Counted from the stretch's first letter, positions 48,301-59,817 are shown. The stretch: DNA of 64,000 bases from Anthoceros angustus (GCA_010909165.1 MU008200.1:248001-312000); one strand, 5' to 3'. Notes: generated by a model from the letters alone, not told the origin. A program made the numbers and translations.

Positions 48301-49549
48301 GCATGGAATGAAGTGTTTCATGCATTGCTCATAGAATTGGGTTTCACATGTTTGACGATACCAGCAGATATATTTTATGGGATGGCAATGATTTTATCAT
48401 TTTAACTGCTTATGTGGATGACAATATTTTATTTAGCACGTCACCAACTCTTATGGCAAGAATAAAAGCAGTTCTTTTGGCAAGATTTGATATGGTGATT
48501 TGGGGTGCTTATCATTTTCTCTTGGTGTTCAATTTCATTTTAACACTGATAATACTATTGATATTCATCAAGAGCATTTTGTACATCAACTACTTAAGAG
48601 ATTCAAGATGGAGGATGCACATCACAAGACATATGTCTATAGGTGAAAAGCTATCTAAGGAACAATGCCCAACAACAGAAGAAGAAAAGGTTGAGATGGC
48701 ACTCAAGCCTTATCGACAAGCTGTTGGTTGTTTAATTTATCTATCAGGTTGGACTAGATTAGACATTACACGCGCAGTTAGTAATGTTAGTCAATTTTTA
48801 GAGAACCCTGGCTTGCCACATTGGGCTGCAGTGAAGAGGATTTTTAGGTACCTCAAAGGAACAGCACGCAAAGGTTTACGTTTTTCTAAGCAATCAGATG
48901 GTTTGCAGCTTATGTCCTTTTGTGATGCTGATGAGACCCGGACACTAGGCGTAGTGTAGCAGCCACTACGTTTTAGGTGGATCGATTATTTCTTGGTCTA
49001 GTAAAAGCTCACCACTATTTGTCTCTCCTCTACAAGGAATATGGTGCTATGACACAAGCTAGAGAGGTTATTTGGATTCGATCTTTCTTATGTGGACTTA
49101 AGCGCTTCATGAAGGACCAACTCACTTTGGTGCGACAATCGATCGACCATTGCTTTATCGAAGAATCCGGTTTTCATGCTAGGAGCAAGCATATTGAGAT
49201 TGCTCATCATTTTATAAGACAAGCAGAGTAAAGAGGTAAAAGTGGACTATGTTGATACTTGAGAGAATGTGGCTGATCTTTTGACCAAAGCTTTGCCAAA
49301 GCTAGTACATGAGAAGCATACTTTGGCGGTGGGCTACAAACTATACTGCGTGAACAAAGCGAGAGCACTCATTAGGTTGATTCTCACCTTTATTTGGCTT
49401 GGTGATTGGATGAAGCCTTATTGTTTATTTCACACTTGTCAAAACTCTTTTCCTGTTTATACAAGCGTGGGAGTACACTTCCTAGTGAAGTTCATCTTCA
49501 AGATATTTTCAAGCTTATTAATTAACTCCTAATTGCAACTAAGTGGGAG
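48301..49549 (+). pseudogene. copia RT end, RNase H and C-terminus, copy 2
   Basis: The frame 48348-48959 carries LTAYVDDNILFSTSPTLMAR (catalytic Asp pair intact), then RQAVGCLIYLSGWTRLDITR and KGLRFSKQSDGLQLMSFCDAD of RNase H. Frames at 48977 and 49269 give FHARSKHIEIAHHF and MADLLTKALPKLVHEKH. The region ends with the purine tract AAGTGGGAG at 49541-49549. It is the best preserved part of the element. Confidence 0.87.
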
Positions 49550-49811
49550 TAATGGAATATAGCTTATTTGAACAAAATGTGTTAAAACATAATAGTGATT
49601 TAAGTCACAATTAGAATTAGGTTTAGTTTTATTATTAGTTAATTAATAATCAATAACAATCAATAACAATCAATAACCGTTTTTGTATAAGACACCTTTT
49701 TCGTGCATTAGTTGAACATCTTACAATCCCAACTTGCTTTGTCTCCCTTGCTTTCATCTTGCACGATCATCACGCATTGCACACATGCGATCCTAGGCCA
49801 CAAATTCTTTA
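49550..49811 (+). repeat. copia LTR 3 (262 bp)
   Basis: It starts TAATGGAATATAGC and ends AAATTCTTTA, and is followed by CATAC (49812-49816), the copy of the left target site. Confidence 0.92.
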
Positions 49812-49816
49812 CATAC
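49812..49816 (+). repeat. target-site duplication CATAC, right
   Basis: The partner of 35771-35775. The following TA also matches the first two LTR bases on the left, so the match is seven bases if counted loosely. Confidence 0.85.
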
Positions 49817-51227
49817 TATGTCCTTGGAGTTGAGTATTTTGCAATTTTAGCATTCTAGTATCCTTTCCGAATAGCAAGTCCTAAGTATTTTGCAATTGTG
49901 TCATTGATTGCTATGATGAACACCGGAATCCAATCTAAACCAGCTCACCCGATCGAGCTAAAAATTCATTTAGCCCAAAGGGCTTAAGGCATGTCGTGCA
50001 AAATATCAGCTACCCCGAAAACCTCTCCTACAACATTCTATCGTTCCTATACACTCTTGATTCGGCCTGCCTCATGACTCATGATCAGCACTATCAAAAC
50101 ATGTCTGCACCACCTCTAACTACATTCTCACATATGTTGTACAACTTTCAGTCACACGATTATAAGCAATACATAACACAAAAGAGAGGAACAACTAGAC
50201 TGCAATCCTGTCTATGATGCACCCACACTATTGCCAGACCACAACGTTGCATGTTCAGATTTGTCTAGCACGCATGTGAAAAACTAAATAATTCATCAAA
50301 GATGTTTCAATCCAGGGTCTGCATCAAGCAGCAAATCGAATTGGCAAAAACGGGTTTGAAGTTCATCCATGTGAACACACACACGCTAGTAAGAAAAAGC
50401 TTCAAAATCGAGCTGTATTCAGCGAAAAATCCACAACGTAGTTTGGCCTAGCAAGCCCTGCTATCCAGTGCTGAGACCGCCATAGCCAACCGCTGCAAAG
50501 AAGACTCTAACAACCAGCTGGCTCAGCCCTCCCTCAAACTTCTTGTAGACGGCCGCTTCCCGTTCAAAGCAACCCCAGCAACTATCACCATCTCTCCGCA
50601 CTCCCACATCCAACAACATTAAACACTAGATCTCACCGCGCCCCCACGTCTTGCAACATTCAAGCACTAGATCTCCAGCTCCCGACTCAAGACTGACCAG
50701 TCACGTCAATCAATTGTAATAGTCTTAACACAAATGTAACCTAACCATTGACTTATAATGTCTTGGTTATCTATATCTTCTACCAATTGCTTATCTAGCA
50801 ATTACAGCCACATTTCAGGCTATATATGCTGTCTGTCTATATAAGCTGAGTCTCACACTCTCCTAGCTGACATACCACCGCTTTGGCATGACAGCTATCG
50901 TTCTACATAACTCTTGCTCCTGTGTTTTGCCATCTTCAACCGCTCATGGTGTAATCGCAAACGATGGGCATCTAAGGTCCACACACTCGTCAGTTACATA
51001 TGAAGAGACATGGAGTTACATATGAAGGATCCTCCTGTGTTGGGACATCGGCCGGCCGATGTCCTGCCCCATCCCAACGCAGAGGAACATTCAGGTTCCA
51101 TCACAGGGTTTTTGCACTCGTGGGGCGCTGGCCATCGTGCTTCCTACCACAACCCATGCCCTTTGCTTTTTGCCCAGGTGGCCCGCGCCCTACCACATGG
51201 AGAGCCTTTAGGTTGAACCCCGGGGTT
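49817..51227. other. no gene recognised
   Basis: There is no domain in any frame. The frame at 51000-51230 that leads into gypsy pol has no pol homology before about 51228, so the gypsy element is truncated at its left. Confidence 0.45.
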
Positions 51228-52620
51228 CTTCCCCATATGCAGGCTGTTAATCTCATGCCTAGACCTAAGGATGTTGCTGCCTTAAGAGCGTTTCTAGGAC
51301 TCGTCAATTACTACCGCCGATTCATTAAGAACATGAGCGGCACGTGCAAGGCGCTGTATGATTTGCTTAAGAAGGGGATACAGTGGCAATGGGGAGAAGA
51401 GCAGGAACAGGCATGGCATGAGCTAAAGGCACAGTTGGCGGAAAGGCCGATGCTCAGAAGGCCTAACTTTGATAAGCCGTTTGTTCTATACACGGATAAG
51501 AGTGCAGCCGGGATTGGGGCTGTGCTTGCACAAGTAGATGGAGAAGGAAAGGAATGAGTCATTGCATATGCAAGTAGATCCAATAATTCTGCCGAAGCAA
51601 ATTACTCATCCTATGAAGGAGAGTATTTAGCTACAGTCTGGGCTGTTTTGCACTTTAGAGTCTACCTGTTTGGTAAGAGTTTTCAGCTCGTGACTGATCA
51701 TCAGCCATTGCACTGGCTGAAGACAAACATAAAGCTGAGTGGGAAGCTTTTGACTTTTGCTCTCAGTGACTTTTGCTCACAGTGTATGACATGCACATTG
51801 TGCACAAAGCAGGAAAGGTTCATCACAATGCTAATGGACTTAGCAGAAACCCAGTGAGCAATGATGGGGATACAATGGGTGCACGACAAGATTTTGGATT
51901 CGCCCAGATATGCCAAGTCTGTATATGGCACCCATGGCCATGGAACAGGAGGGAGAAAAACAGCTTGTTTAGGGTGGACGAGATATATGGAAGCATGGAC
52001 AAGCCATACAGCTGCTGAAGAACGGGCACGTAAGTGGCTTGGATGTTGCAGCACTTCAAAAGCTGCAACGAAGGATCGTGCGTTACACATGGAAGAATGG
52101 TAATGTCGTGACTAATCGTGGGGTAAGTAAGGAGGTACCGCCTGTGGAAGAAAGGGAGCAACCAGTGACCGAAGTACATAGGACACTTGGGCACTTCGGT
52201 GTGATACTTTATATGCTGAAGAATGTGTATTTTTGGTCAGGAATGTCTGCTGATTTCGAGCAGGTGGTGGCCAAGTGTGCTGCTTATGATGCAGTGAAAG
52301 CAAGATTCAACAGTCAGGACGCGATATTGCATTCACTGCCCATCAGAGGACCCTTTTTCAGATGGTGTATTGATCTGATGCTTGAATTACCAATGACAAG
52401 GCAGGGCAATAAACACTGCATGTTGATGATAGAACATTTTTGAAATGGGTGGAGCTGGCTTTCCTCCCATTTAGAACCTCACGGTATACGGCTCGAGCAT
52501 TTCTATAGTGTGTCTTGAGTAGATATAGGAGCTGTGCCGAAGTGTTAATAGACTAGGGCAGCGAGTTTCGTGGTGAGTGTGGAACACCGAATTTTGGGTC
52601 CACGGTTAGAAGAGAGGCGG
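51228..52620 (+). pseudogene. Ty3/gypsy pol fragment: RT end, RNase H, integrase start
   Basis: RPKDVAALRAFLGLVNYYRRF and LYDLLKKGIQWQWGEEQ (RT thumb/connection) lead to RNase H: FVLYTDKSAAGIGAVLAQ, SSYEGEYLATVWAVLHFRVY and LVTDHQPLHWL. Then HHNANGLSRNP and the integrase zinc region EVHRTLGHFG...VVAKCAAY (second Cys of CX2C lost), the core start FRWCIDLMLEL, and near 52541 a LID-stop-GSEFRGEC that is the second catalytic Asp region with TAG for a Gln. It ends soon after. It is the source-like copy for the patches in the copia element. Confidence 0.87.
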
Positions 52621-53205
52621 ATGCCTCCTAGTTTTGTTCATATTAGTTAGGTTTCATTTTTCTTTTCTTTTTTCTTTTTCTCATCGAGAGGATTCTTGTG
52701 GGAAGAGCGAGATTACCCGATTGGGAAGCGGGAGGACAAGATGGCAGTCCCCCGACTGGACGGACGGAATGGAGAAAAAACCGGACCTAAGGAAAGGTCC
52801 AACGGCTAGTCAGGACGGAGGCAGTCGGGAGGGTGAAACCTTCAGCGAGGAGACAGGTTGCAATTCCGAACAGTCAGGGTTGGTACCAGGCTTGGGAGCG
52901 GTGGCGCCAAATCACTCCCCGGCCGCGTCAGACTGAACATGCAGCGGGAGTAAGTCCCTACTCCAGCTAAGACGCGCCTTGAAGGATATTTTAATAAAGG
53001 CGAATGATGGCGAGAGGAAGGAAAGGCGCAAGAGGAGGCTGGAGTGAGCGCATGCAAGGCATATATAGAGGAATTGTCCTTGGCGCTCGGAGGAGGAAAA
53101 TCGGGCGCTGTCCTTGGCCTTTGGCAAATTTCGGACAGGCTGAAGATTGAGCAGTGACGGTTTTAGGGCTGCACGTGGCGTGTGGCGATGGGCCAGCGTG
53201 AAATG
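52621..53205 (+). other. linker or LTR-like sequence between gypsy pol and coiled-coil ORF
   Basis: A pyrimidine tract (52650-52685), a GC-rich block (52780-52980) and CATATATAG at about 53059. No coding domain. Part of it (52780-53035) recurs in the copia element at 46876-47127. Whether it is an LTR or an internal spacer is open. Confidence 0.4.
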
Positions 53206-54919
53206 GGGAGGCAGATAAGATTGCTGACCTCAAGTGGAAGCTTTTTACAAGGATAGTGCTAGGGCTGACCTGCTGTCAGCGAACCACTTACTTCAGTAGT
53301 GCGTTCTTTCATTTTATGTGGAAGTTGAAGCAAGGAGCTCGGCTGAGGGGCCATCTTGTGACCTTTTTGAGCATCAAGGACAATTGAGGCCAAACTTCGT
53401 GGACAATGAAGGAGCAAGACACAGCCATTTGAGCACTTACCTGGTGCAGTTGTGGGCGACACATGGGTTACTCACAGAAGAGGAGCTGGAGGAGTCTTAC
53501 CAGCCGTTTGAAGTAGTCCCTCTGCGGGATGGTACAGGGGTCCCTCTCCAGAAAAAGGTTAAGAAGGCAGAGGAGGAACCCAAGGTGGAGCAAGGGAGTG
53601 CTTCACCTCAGGTGGTGATCTTGGATGATGAGACCACGCCGGCGTCTGATGCCAAGGAAGAAGAGATGCCTGTCGTCCAGGAGGAGACAGTGGCACGAAA
53701 GGAAGAGGTGGTAGTGCCACCAAATGTACAGGAGGCACCCCCCCATGGAGCAGGATGGTGGAGCTAACCCACCCCAGGAGATAACAGAGTCACAAGAGTC
53801 CCACGCAACATCATTAGTCAGGAGCGGAGAGACTGCCCAACGGGAAAAAGGCAGTCGGAGTCGACCCTAGGAGGGGAATGAGAAAACTAAGGCTTTGAAG
53901 GATCTGCTGACCATCTGTCAGCTAATTGACACTCCACTGGTGAAACAGGCCTTACAGGAGGTAGAGGAATTGGAAGTGAGAGCTGTCGTCAGGACAGCCG
54001 AGGTGATTGCCCTACAGTCAGGTGGGGAGAAGGATAGCAAAGCTATCAAGGAGATGGCGCTGGCGAAGGGGCGCCTAGTTGACCTGGAAGGAAAGTTGGG
54101 GCTCAGCAAGATTGAGGAGCAAAGGCTAAGACAAGAAAGTAGGGAGCGTGTAAAGGAAGTGGCCACCCTCAATTTTCTGATTGAGGAGACTGTCCGATGT
54201 GGGAAGGAGTGGCATCATCAACTCGGCCCTTGAGTGAGAAGAAGCGAATGGGATGCCGAGGCATGGAGGAGGAGGCTGCCCAAGCCAAGAATAAAGAACT
54301 GGAGACCAAGCTCAAGGAGTTGGAGGAAGGACAGGCCACTTGGAGCAAGGAACGTGAGGAGCTCACAAAACAAGCTACGGAGGCTGACCAACGCTGGAAG
54401 GAAGAGGTGGCCCACCAGAGGAAGATCATGCATCGCATGCTGGTCGTCATGAAGCAATGCTTCCAGGCTGACTATGCTTGGCAACAGAGGATTCTAGAAG
54501 CATGGAAGAGAGATGCGGACGAGAATGTTACCTTACAGCTTTGTTTGAGTGAGGTGACACTCGAGAGGGATGCTTTGCGTAGCAAATTAGCCTCAAGAGA
54601 ATGGCCTGAGGAATTTGATGAGATTTGTTTGAAGGGCCAGGAGATGTAGGTCCACCTATATGCCAGGGTCAACAAGCTCGCCAAGGAGATGCGCTCCTTG
54701 TTGACAAGGAAGTTGCTGGGTCCCCACGATGACGACAGGGAGATTTTGGAGGAATTGCGACCCTCAGCTTCGGAGATTCAAGACCTGGAGAGTGAAATGG
54801 ATGCAGAGGGCTCAGTTTGGGAGGAGCCAATGGAGGAGGAGGTTTCCAGCCAGACGGTAGGGTTGGTGGGGCTGTCTGGCGGCGGGACAGGAGTTGCACC
54901 AACACCCAACCCGCCTTGA
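53206..54919 (+). pseudogene. coiled-coil retroelement ORF, near-complete copy
   Basis: Order as at 22500-24687: N-terminal piece (53210-53310, broken); NFVDNEGARHSHLSTYLVQL and WATHGLLTEEELEESYQPFE; acidic/Pro region to 53767; coiled coil 1 (53895-54233, MKDLLTICQLIDTPLVKQAL, VDLEGKLGLSKIEEQRLRQE); coiled coil 2 (54260-54649, ETKLKELEEGQATWSKEREE, QLCLSEVTLERDALRSKLAS); then REWPEEFDEICLKGQEM, TRKLLGPHDDDREILEEL and an acidic tail ending at 54919. About four interruptions. An LTR follows 0.26 kb downstream. No enzymatic motif is seen; a structural or Gag-like role is a guess. Confidence 0.68.
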
Positions 54920-55810
54920 AGTAATTCGTGGGAGCAGTTACTCTGAGAGAGGCGGTGCCTCTGCAAGAGCGCCCGCAAGAGGGGACGTTCAGCTTGTCGG
55001 CAGCCAGTCAGAGACAAACATGAAGGCTCCTGTCGCGGTGACGGGAGAGAAGATTGATCGGGAACAGTCCCGTGAAAGAAGGAAGGCAGGTGTGGCACAG
55101 CCATGCCAATGCCCAAGAAGAAGTAGGGTAGGAAAACAGTTGGTAAGGGAGTGAAGGGGTCATCAAGACCCATAGGGGGTTAGTGGGATTGTTAGGAAGG
55201 TAGGTTAAGAACCTTTAAGAGGCCACCTAGTTGAAACCGTAAGCAAACCCCACCAACCCCCCAGACTTAATTAATGCTAGGGTTTGGGGGAGTTCCTATG
55301 AGAGGGAGAGGAACTCCGATAATGAAATGTCATGCCTTGCTCTCCTAACCTGTGTGTGCTTGTTTGCTACGCAAGCGTGCATGCCGACCGTGTGAGGGTG
55401 CATGGTGTCTGGTAGGGTCTTGAGGTGCGGTGACCAGGGCAAGGGCTAGGCCCACGCCTTTCTTTGTTGAGGTAGCAGCTGGGAAGTGTTTGAGCGGTGA
55501 GGGAGCGGCGTTGTGGCTGCAGAGACGGTGCGTCAGGCTGGTGAAGGGAGGTCCCTAGTAAATTCCAGCGCGCGAGAGGTCTGCTGCAGCTAGATGTCTG
55601 GCCTAGGACCGTGAGGGCACTGCCCTATGATCTGAGGCAGCTAGTGGGGAGCCAGGAGGGTGCCCAGGGCTGATAGGTAGCTAGGAAGAGTGGAAGAGGT
55701 AGATTAGAGAAGAGAGGAGAAAAGAGAGAAAAAAGAGAAAAGAGAAGCGAGAGCGAGAGAGAAAGCGAGAGAGGACGAGAGAGCTGCTAGAGAGGATAGG
55801 GAGCAAGCAC
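54396..55810 (+). repeat. 1.4-kb tandem duplication, copy A
   Basis: From GGAAGGAAGAGG within coiled coil 2, through the ORF end and the first part of the LTR, to AGGGAGCAAGCAC. The following copy begins with the same GGAAGGAAGAGG word. Confidence 0.9.
55690..55800 (+). repeat. purine-rich (GA) tract in the LTR
   Basis: Almost pure A/G over about 110 bp. A shorter version lies at 57060-57130. Confidence 0.8.
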
Positions 55811-57160
55811 GGAAGGAAGAGGTGGCCCACCAGGAGGAAGATCATGCATCGCATGCTGGTCGTCATGAAGCAATGCTTCCAGGCTGACTATGCTTGGCAA
55901 CAGGATTCTAGAAGCATGGAAGAGATGCGGACGAGAATGTTACCTTACAGCTTTGTTTGAGTGAGGTGACACTCGAGAGGGATGCTTTGCGTTGCAAATT
56001 AGCCTCAAGAGAATGGCCTGAGGAATTTGATGAGATTTGTTTGAAGGGCCAGGAGATGTAGGTCCACCTATATGCCGGTCAACAAGCTCTAAGGAGATCG
56101 CTCCTTGTTGACAAGGAAGTTCTTTGAGTCCCCACGATGGCAGGAGATTTTGGAGGAATTGCGACCCTCAGCTTCGGAGATTCAAGACCTGGAGAGTGAA
56201 ATGGATGCAGAGGGCTCAGTTTGGGAGGAGCCAATGGAGGAGGTTTCGGCCAGACGGAGGTTGTGGGCCTGCAGGCGGGACAGGAGTTGCACCAACACCC
56301 AACCCGCCTTGAAGTAATTGCGGCGGCAGCAGTACAGGTTGCTACAGAGAGGCCGGTGCCTCTGCAAGAGCGCCCCGCAAGAGGGGACGTTTAGCTCCGG
56401 CAGCCAGTCAGACAAACATGAGAAGGCTCACATCGCGGTGTGACGGAGAGAGATTGATCGGGAACAGTCCCGTGAAAGAAGAGGAAGGCGGTGGCGGGCA
56501 CGCTGGCCCAATGCCAAGAAGTAGGGTAGGAGAAAGCGGTTGGTAAGGAGTGAAGGGTCATCAAGACCCATAGGGGTTAGTGGGATTGTTAGGAAGGTAG
56601 GTTAAGAACCTTTAAGAGGCCACCTAGTTGAAACCGTAAGCAAACCCCACCAACCCCGGACAATTAATGCTAGGGTTTGGGGAGTTCCTATGAGAGGAGA
56701 GGAACTCCGATGAAATGTCATGCCTTGCTCTCCTAACTTTGTGTGCTTGTTTGCTACATAGCGTGCATCTTCCGTGTGAGGGTGCATGGTGGCTGGTAGG
56801 GTCTTGAGGTGCGGTGACCAGGGCAAGGGCTAGGCCCACGCCTTTCTTTGTTGAGGTAGCAGCTGGGAAGTGTTTGAGTGGTGAGGAAGCGGTGCTGTGG
56901 CTGCAGAGACGGTGCGTCAGGTTGGTGAAGGGAGGTCCCTAGTAAATTCCAGCGGTCGAGAGGTCTGCTGCAGCTAGATGTCTGGCCTAGGACCGTGAGG
57001 GCACTGCCCTATGATCTGAGGCAGCTGGTGGGGAGCCAGGAGGTGCCAGTGATGGGTAGCTAGGAAGAGTGGAAGAGGTAGATTAGAGAGAGGAGAGAAA
57101 AGAAAAGAAGCGAGGCGAGAGAGGACGAGAGAGCTGCTAGAGAGGATAGGGAGCAAGCAC
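55811..57160 (+). repeat. 1.4-kb tandem duplication, copy B (1,350 bp)
   Basis: It repeats 54396-55810, including the end of the coiled-coil ORF (VWEEPMEE near 56220) and the start of the LTR. It is about 65 bp shorter because of scattered 1-5-base losses, many within CAG/CTG, which break the frame. Confidence 0.9.
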
Positions 57161-57842
57161 GGAGAAGGAAGGAGCAAGAGAGAAAAGACAAATAGAGAAG
57201 AGAGGAGGAAGAAAAGTGTGAGAGTAATCTAGAAAAGAGAAGGGGGTGAAATTTCAAGGGCTGTGACAAGAGTTTGAGGGGGAGGCCCCAAATTTGTCAA
57301 GAGAAGGGTCTTAGGAAGTGTAGGATTTGCGCTGGTGGGAGGATTGTCCACTGCGCGGTGGCCTAGGGGGTCCCCGTGGTCGCCGCTACAGTTTGGGCGG
57401 TGCCTCTCGCAACGTAGGTCCGTGCCGCTGGAGTCATCGCGGCGTAGGGTAGTGTGACTTACCTAGTGTGGGTCACCCGGGCAGGCGCCGAGGAGGCGAT
57501 TAGTCGATCGGTGCCTGTCGGGGAGGTTAGTAGAGTCGAGTAGAGTCGAGAGGTCGTCGGGGCGCACCCTCCATCCGTGTGGGGAAGGGCTCCCCCACTC
57601 CTTCGTGGGAAGCGAAACCCTCAGCCTGGCCGACGGTGGGATAAGTGTGGCCGCTGAGGCTGAGGGTTCCGGGGTCCCGGAACCTCCCACCACATTTTGG
57701 CGCCGTTGCGGGGTGGTTGTGAGTTTTTTCTTTGTTCGAATGGAGAGTGTGAAGATGTCGTCGATGGCCGAAAGGCGTGGTGAGCGAAGAGCATCCGGAG
57801 GAAGGTCATCTCCATATATTTCACCAAGAGAGTTGCTAGCAC
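57161..57842 (+). repeat. 0.68-kb tandem duplication, copy A
   Basis: It begins GGAGAAGGAAGGAGCAAGAG, covers the LTR end, a damaged primer site and the first gag codons, and ends at ...GTTGCTAGCAC. Confidence 0.9.
57698..57713 (+). promoter_or_regulatory. damaged tRNA-Asp primer-binding site
   Basis: TGGCGCCGTTGCGGGG, one C short of the intact site at 58365. It is followed by a short gag start (57741-57876) that runs into repeat copy B. Confidence 0.75.
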
Positions 57843-57876
57843 GGAGAAGGAAGGAGCAAGAGAGAAAAGACAAATA
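57741..57876 (+). pseudogene. gypsy gag N-terminal stub
   Basis: The frame MESVKMSSMAERRGERRASG continues with GRSSPYISPRELLARR and then stops, because copy B of the repeat takes over. The same N-terminus is found at 58439 in front of the longer gag. Confidence 0.75.
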
Positions 57877-58520
57877 GAGAAGAGGAGGAAGAAAAGTGTG
57901 AGTAATCTAGAAAGAGAAGGTGAAATTTCAAGGGCTGTGACAAGAGTTTGAGGAGGCCCCAAATTTGTCAAGAGAAGGGTCTTAGGAAGTGTAGGATTTG
58001 CGCTGGTGGGAGGATTGTCCACCGGTGGCCTAGGGGTCCCAAGTCGCCCGCTCTGATTAGGCGGTGCCTCTCATAGCGTGAGGTCCGTGCAGAGTCATCG
58101 CGGCGTAGGGTAGTGTGACTTACCTAGTGTGGGTCACCCGGGCGCCGAGGAGGCGATTAGTCGATCAGGCCTCACGGGAGGTTAGTAGAGTCAGAGAGTA
58201 GAGTCAGAGAGGTCAGTCAGGGAGGGCGCACCCTCCATCCGTGTGGGGAAGGGCTCCCCCACTCCTTCGTGGGAGCAAACCTCTTGCCTGGCCAGCGGTG
58301 GGATAAGTGTGGCCGCTACAGGGCTGAGGGTTCCGGGGGTCCCGGGAACCTCCCACCACATTTTTGGCGCCGTTGCCGGGGAGTGGGTTGTGAGTTTTTT
58401 TTTCTTTGTTCGAATGGAGAGTGTGAAGATGTACGTCGATGACCGAAAGACGTGGTGAACGAAGAGCATCCGGAGGAAGGTCATCTCCATATATTTCACC
58501 AAGAGAGTTGCTAGCAGCAC
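57843..58520 (+). repeat. 0.68-kb tandem duplication, copy B
   Basis: It matches 57161-57842, again joined at CACGGAG. Some sites are better preserved here (GTCAGAG against GTCGAG), others better in copy A. Confidence 0.9.
58365..58382 (+). promoter_or_regulatory. primer-binding site, tRNA-Asp type
   Basis: TGGCGCCGTTGCCGGGGA is complementary to the 3' end of plant tRNA-Asp, the site known from Athila/Tat-type gypsy elements. It lies 4 bp after the LTR end CCACCACA and 57 bp before the gag region. Confidence 0.88.
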
Positions 58521-59427
58521 GGAGGAATCAATTGCGAGAAGGAAGTTTGGGAGAATTGCGCGATCGAGAGGAGGAAGTGGATTTTGTGCCTTCGCTCGAC
58601 GCACTTGAAGAACAAGATTTTGCACTTCACAATGAAGGTGAAGAGTTAGAAGAACCGAGAGGAGACGACTCAGTGATACAGGGAGTACGGAGTGACACAT
58701 TGGAGAGGACAGATCTACGGAAGTCCTGAAGACAACAATCAGACGGTACCCTCCAGGGAGGCAGACACGTCGCGAGGTGTACCAGCGGAAGGTCAGGCGG
58801 CAGTTTCACCGTTCGCCAGTAGACAGACACCCAGTGGTGGTGTCCAGTTTGTCAGTGTTGAGAGCAGCGCAAGGGGGTGCAACACCCCAGACAGTCAGCG
58901 TGCCCAACATGAGTGGAGTCGGTGCAGCGGGAGGCACCACGGTAGGAGGAGGTGGCTCATTGCAGCCACATAGTCGACAGCAGTATGTGAAGTTTGGAGA
59001 CAAGAAGAAGGGAGACGATGCAGAGGCTTTTATTCGCACGTTTGAGCATGTCTCTCATGCTAATTGAGAAGATTCAGCGGCGGACCGTTTGCGAATTTTT
59101 CTGGGTTTGTTAAGAGGACACGCACAACAGTGGTACAGTAGGACGTATGGGACTGCACCACCGACAGATTGGGACGACTTCAAATCAGAGTTCCTAACAA
59201 GGTTCAGAGGGTTTAGTCACGGACATCATCAATTGGCGAGATTGAGGACTCTCCGCAGGAGAAAGAAGGAAACGCTGTATGATTATGTGGAGAGGTTCTA
59301 CAGTTACTTGGATCGCGTTCCAAGGTGTAGACCAGTTGTTCCAGGAGGTCCAACCACATTAGGCTATTCGGATGAGCAGGCGTTAGATTGGTTTGTAAGT
59401 GGTTTGTCCACTAAGATGAATCCGTAA
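58414..59427 (+). pseudogene. Ty3/gypsy Gag
   Basis: The N-terminus (58414/58439) gives ERRGERRASGGRSSPYISPR and an acidic stretch. After a frameshift near 58735 the retrotransposon Gag domain follows: QQYVKFGDKKKGDDAEAFIR, FLGLLRGHAQQWYSRTYG, DWDDFKSEFLTRFRGFSHGH, KKETLYDYVERFYSYLDRVP, DEQALDWFVSGLSTKMN. A stop at 59065 splits it. No zinc knuckle or pol follows, because the sequence switches to another repeat at 59428. With the tRNA-Asp site upstream this is the 5' part of a gypsy element. Confidence 0.87.
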
Positions 59428-59719
59428 GCATGCCTGTCCCCTCTCGCAGCTTCTGCATCCTGCAGAAGGCCATTTGAACTGTCTCCCCCTTCTTCCTCAC
59501 AAAATTTGTGAGTTTGAATATCTTCTCCAGAGTCTTGAGTGGGAATGTCTTCTCCAAAATTGCCAGGAACTCATCCACCCAGTTGGCGTACTTCGGAGTC
59601 TGAGTGTACTCTTGGATTCCTTGCGTGGCAGTTGTCCTTTCAATTGGAGTCAATGCCACCACCGTCGGCGGTGCTACCGTGGTGGGCGTGGTCCCTGCTG
59701 CAACTCCGGTCTGATGCAC
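59411..59719 (-). pseudogene. gypsy-like Gag fragment, antisense
   Basis: The minus-strand frame reads YANWVDEFLAILEKTFPLKT and NFVRKKGETVQMAFCRMQKL, similar in style to the Gag of another gypsy family. It is truncated on both sides and directly adjoins the plus-strand gag end. Confidence 0.45.
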
Positions 59720-59729
59720 CTGTATGGCT

Positions 59730-59817
59730 GCTGCGAACCGTTGCCGCTAAGGAAGGCAAATTGAGTCTTGATGACTTGATCAAGCTCAATAAAAAGAAAG
59801 CAAGGCGTGGCGGGTGA
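59730..59817 (+). pseudogene. short piece resembling a UAP56-binding motif
   Basis: The frame ends KEGKLSLDDLIKLNKKKARR-GG-stop. LSLDDLIKLNKK resembles the short UAP56-binding motif of ALY/THO4-type mRNA export factors. It is repeated at 60575-60660. Only about 20 residues match, so the identity is weak. Confidence 0.3.

Larger units (their letters stand above)
55184..58360 (+). repeat. gypsy LTR (about 1.15 kb when internal duplications are discounted)
   Basis: It starts TGGGATTGTTAGG after CATAGGGGGTTAG (purine-rich) and ends CCTCCCACCACA at 58360, 4 bp before a tRNA-Asp primer site. A CATGCCTTGCTCTC region near 55330 is probably in the transcribed part. The LTR is lengthened by copy B of the 1.4-kb duplication (55811-57160) and by a 0.68-kb duplication (57161-57842 and 57843-58520). 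Confidence 0.6.

Noticed and set aside
51000-51227. Frame extending upstream of gypsy pol as an N-terminal domain
   Set aside because: It shows no pol similarity before about 51228; the open frame is chance continuation across a truncation.
52905-52925. GTGGCGCCAAATCACTCC as a second tRNA-Asp primer site
   Set aside because: Only the first seven bases fit; the rest does not match the tRNA-Asp end as 58365-58382 does.
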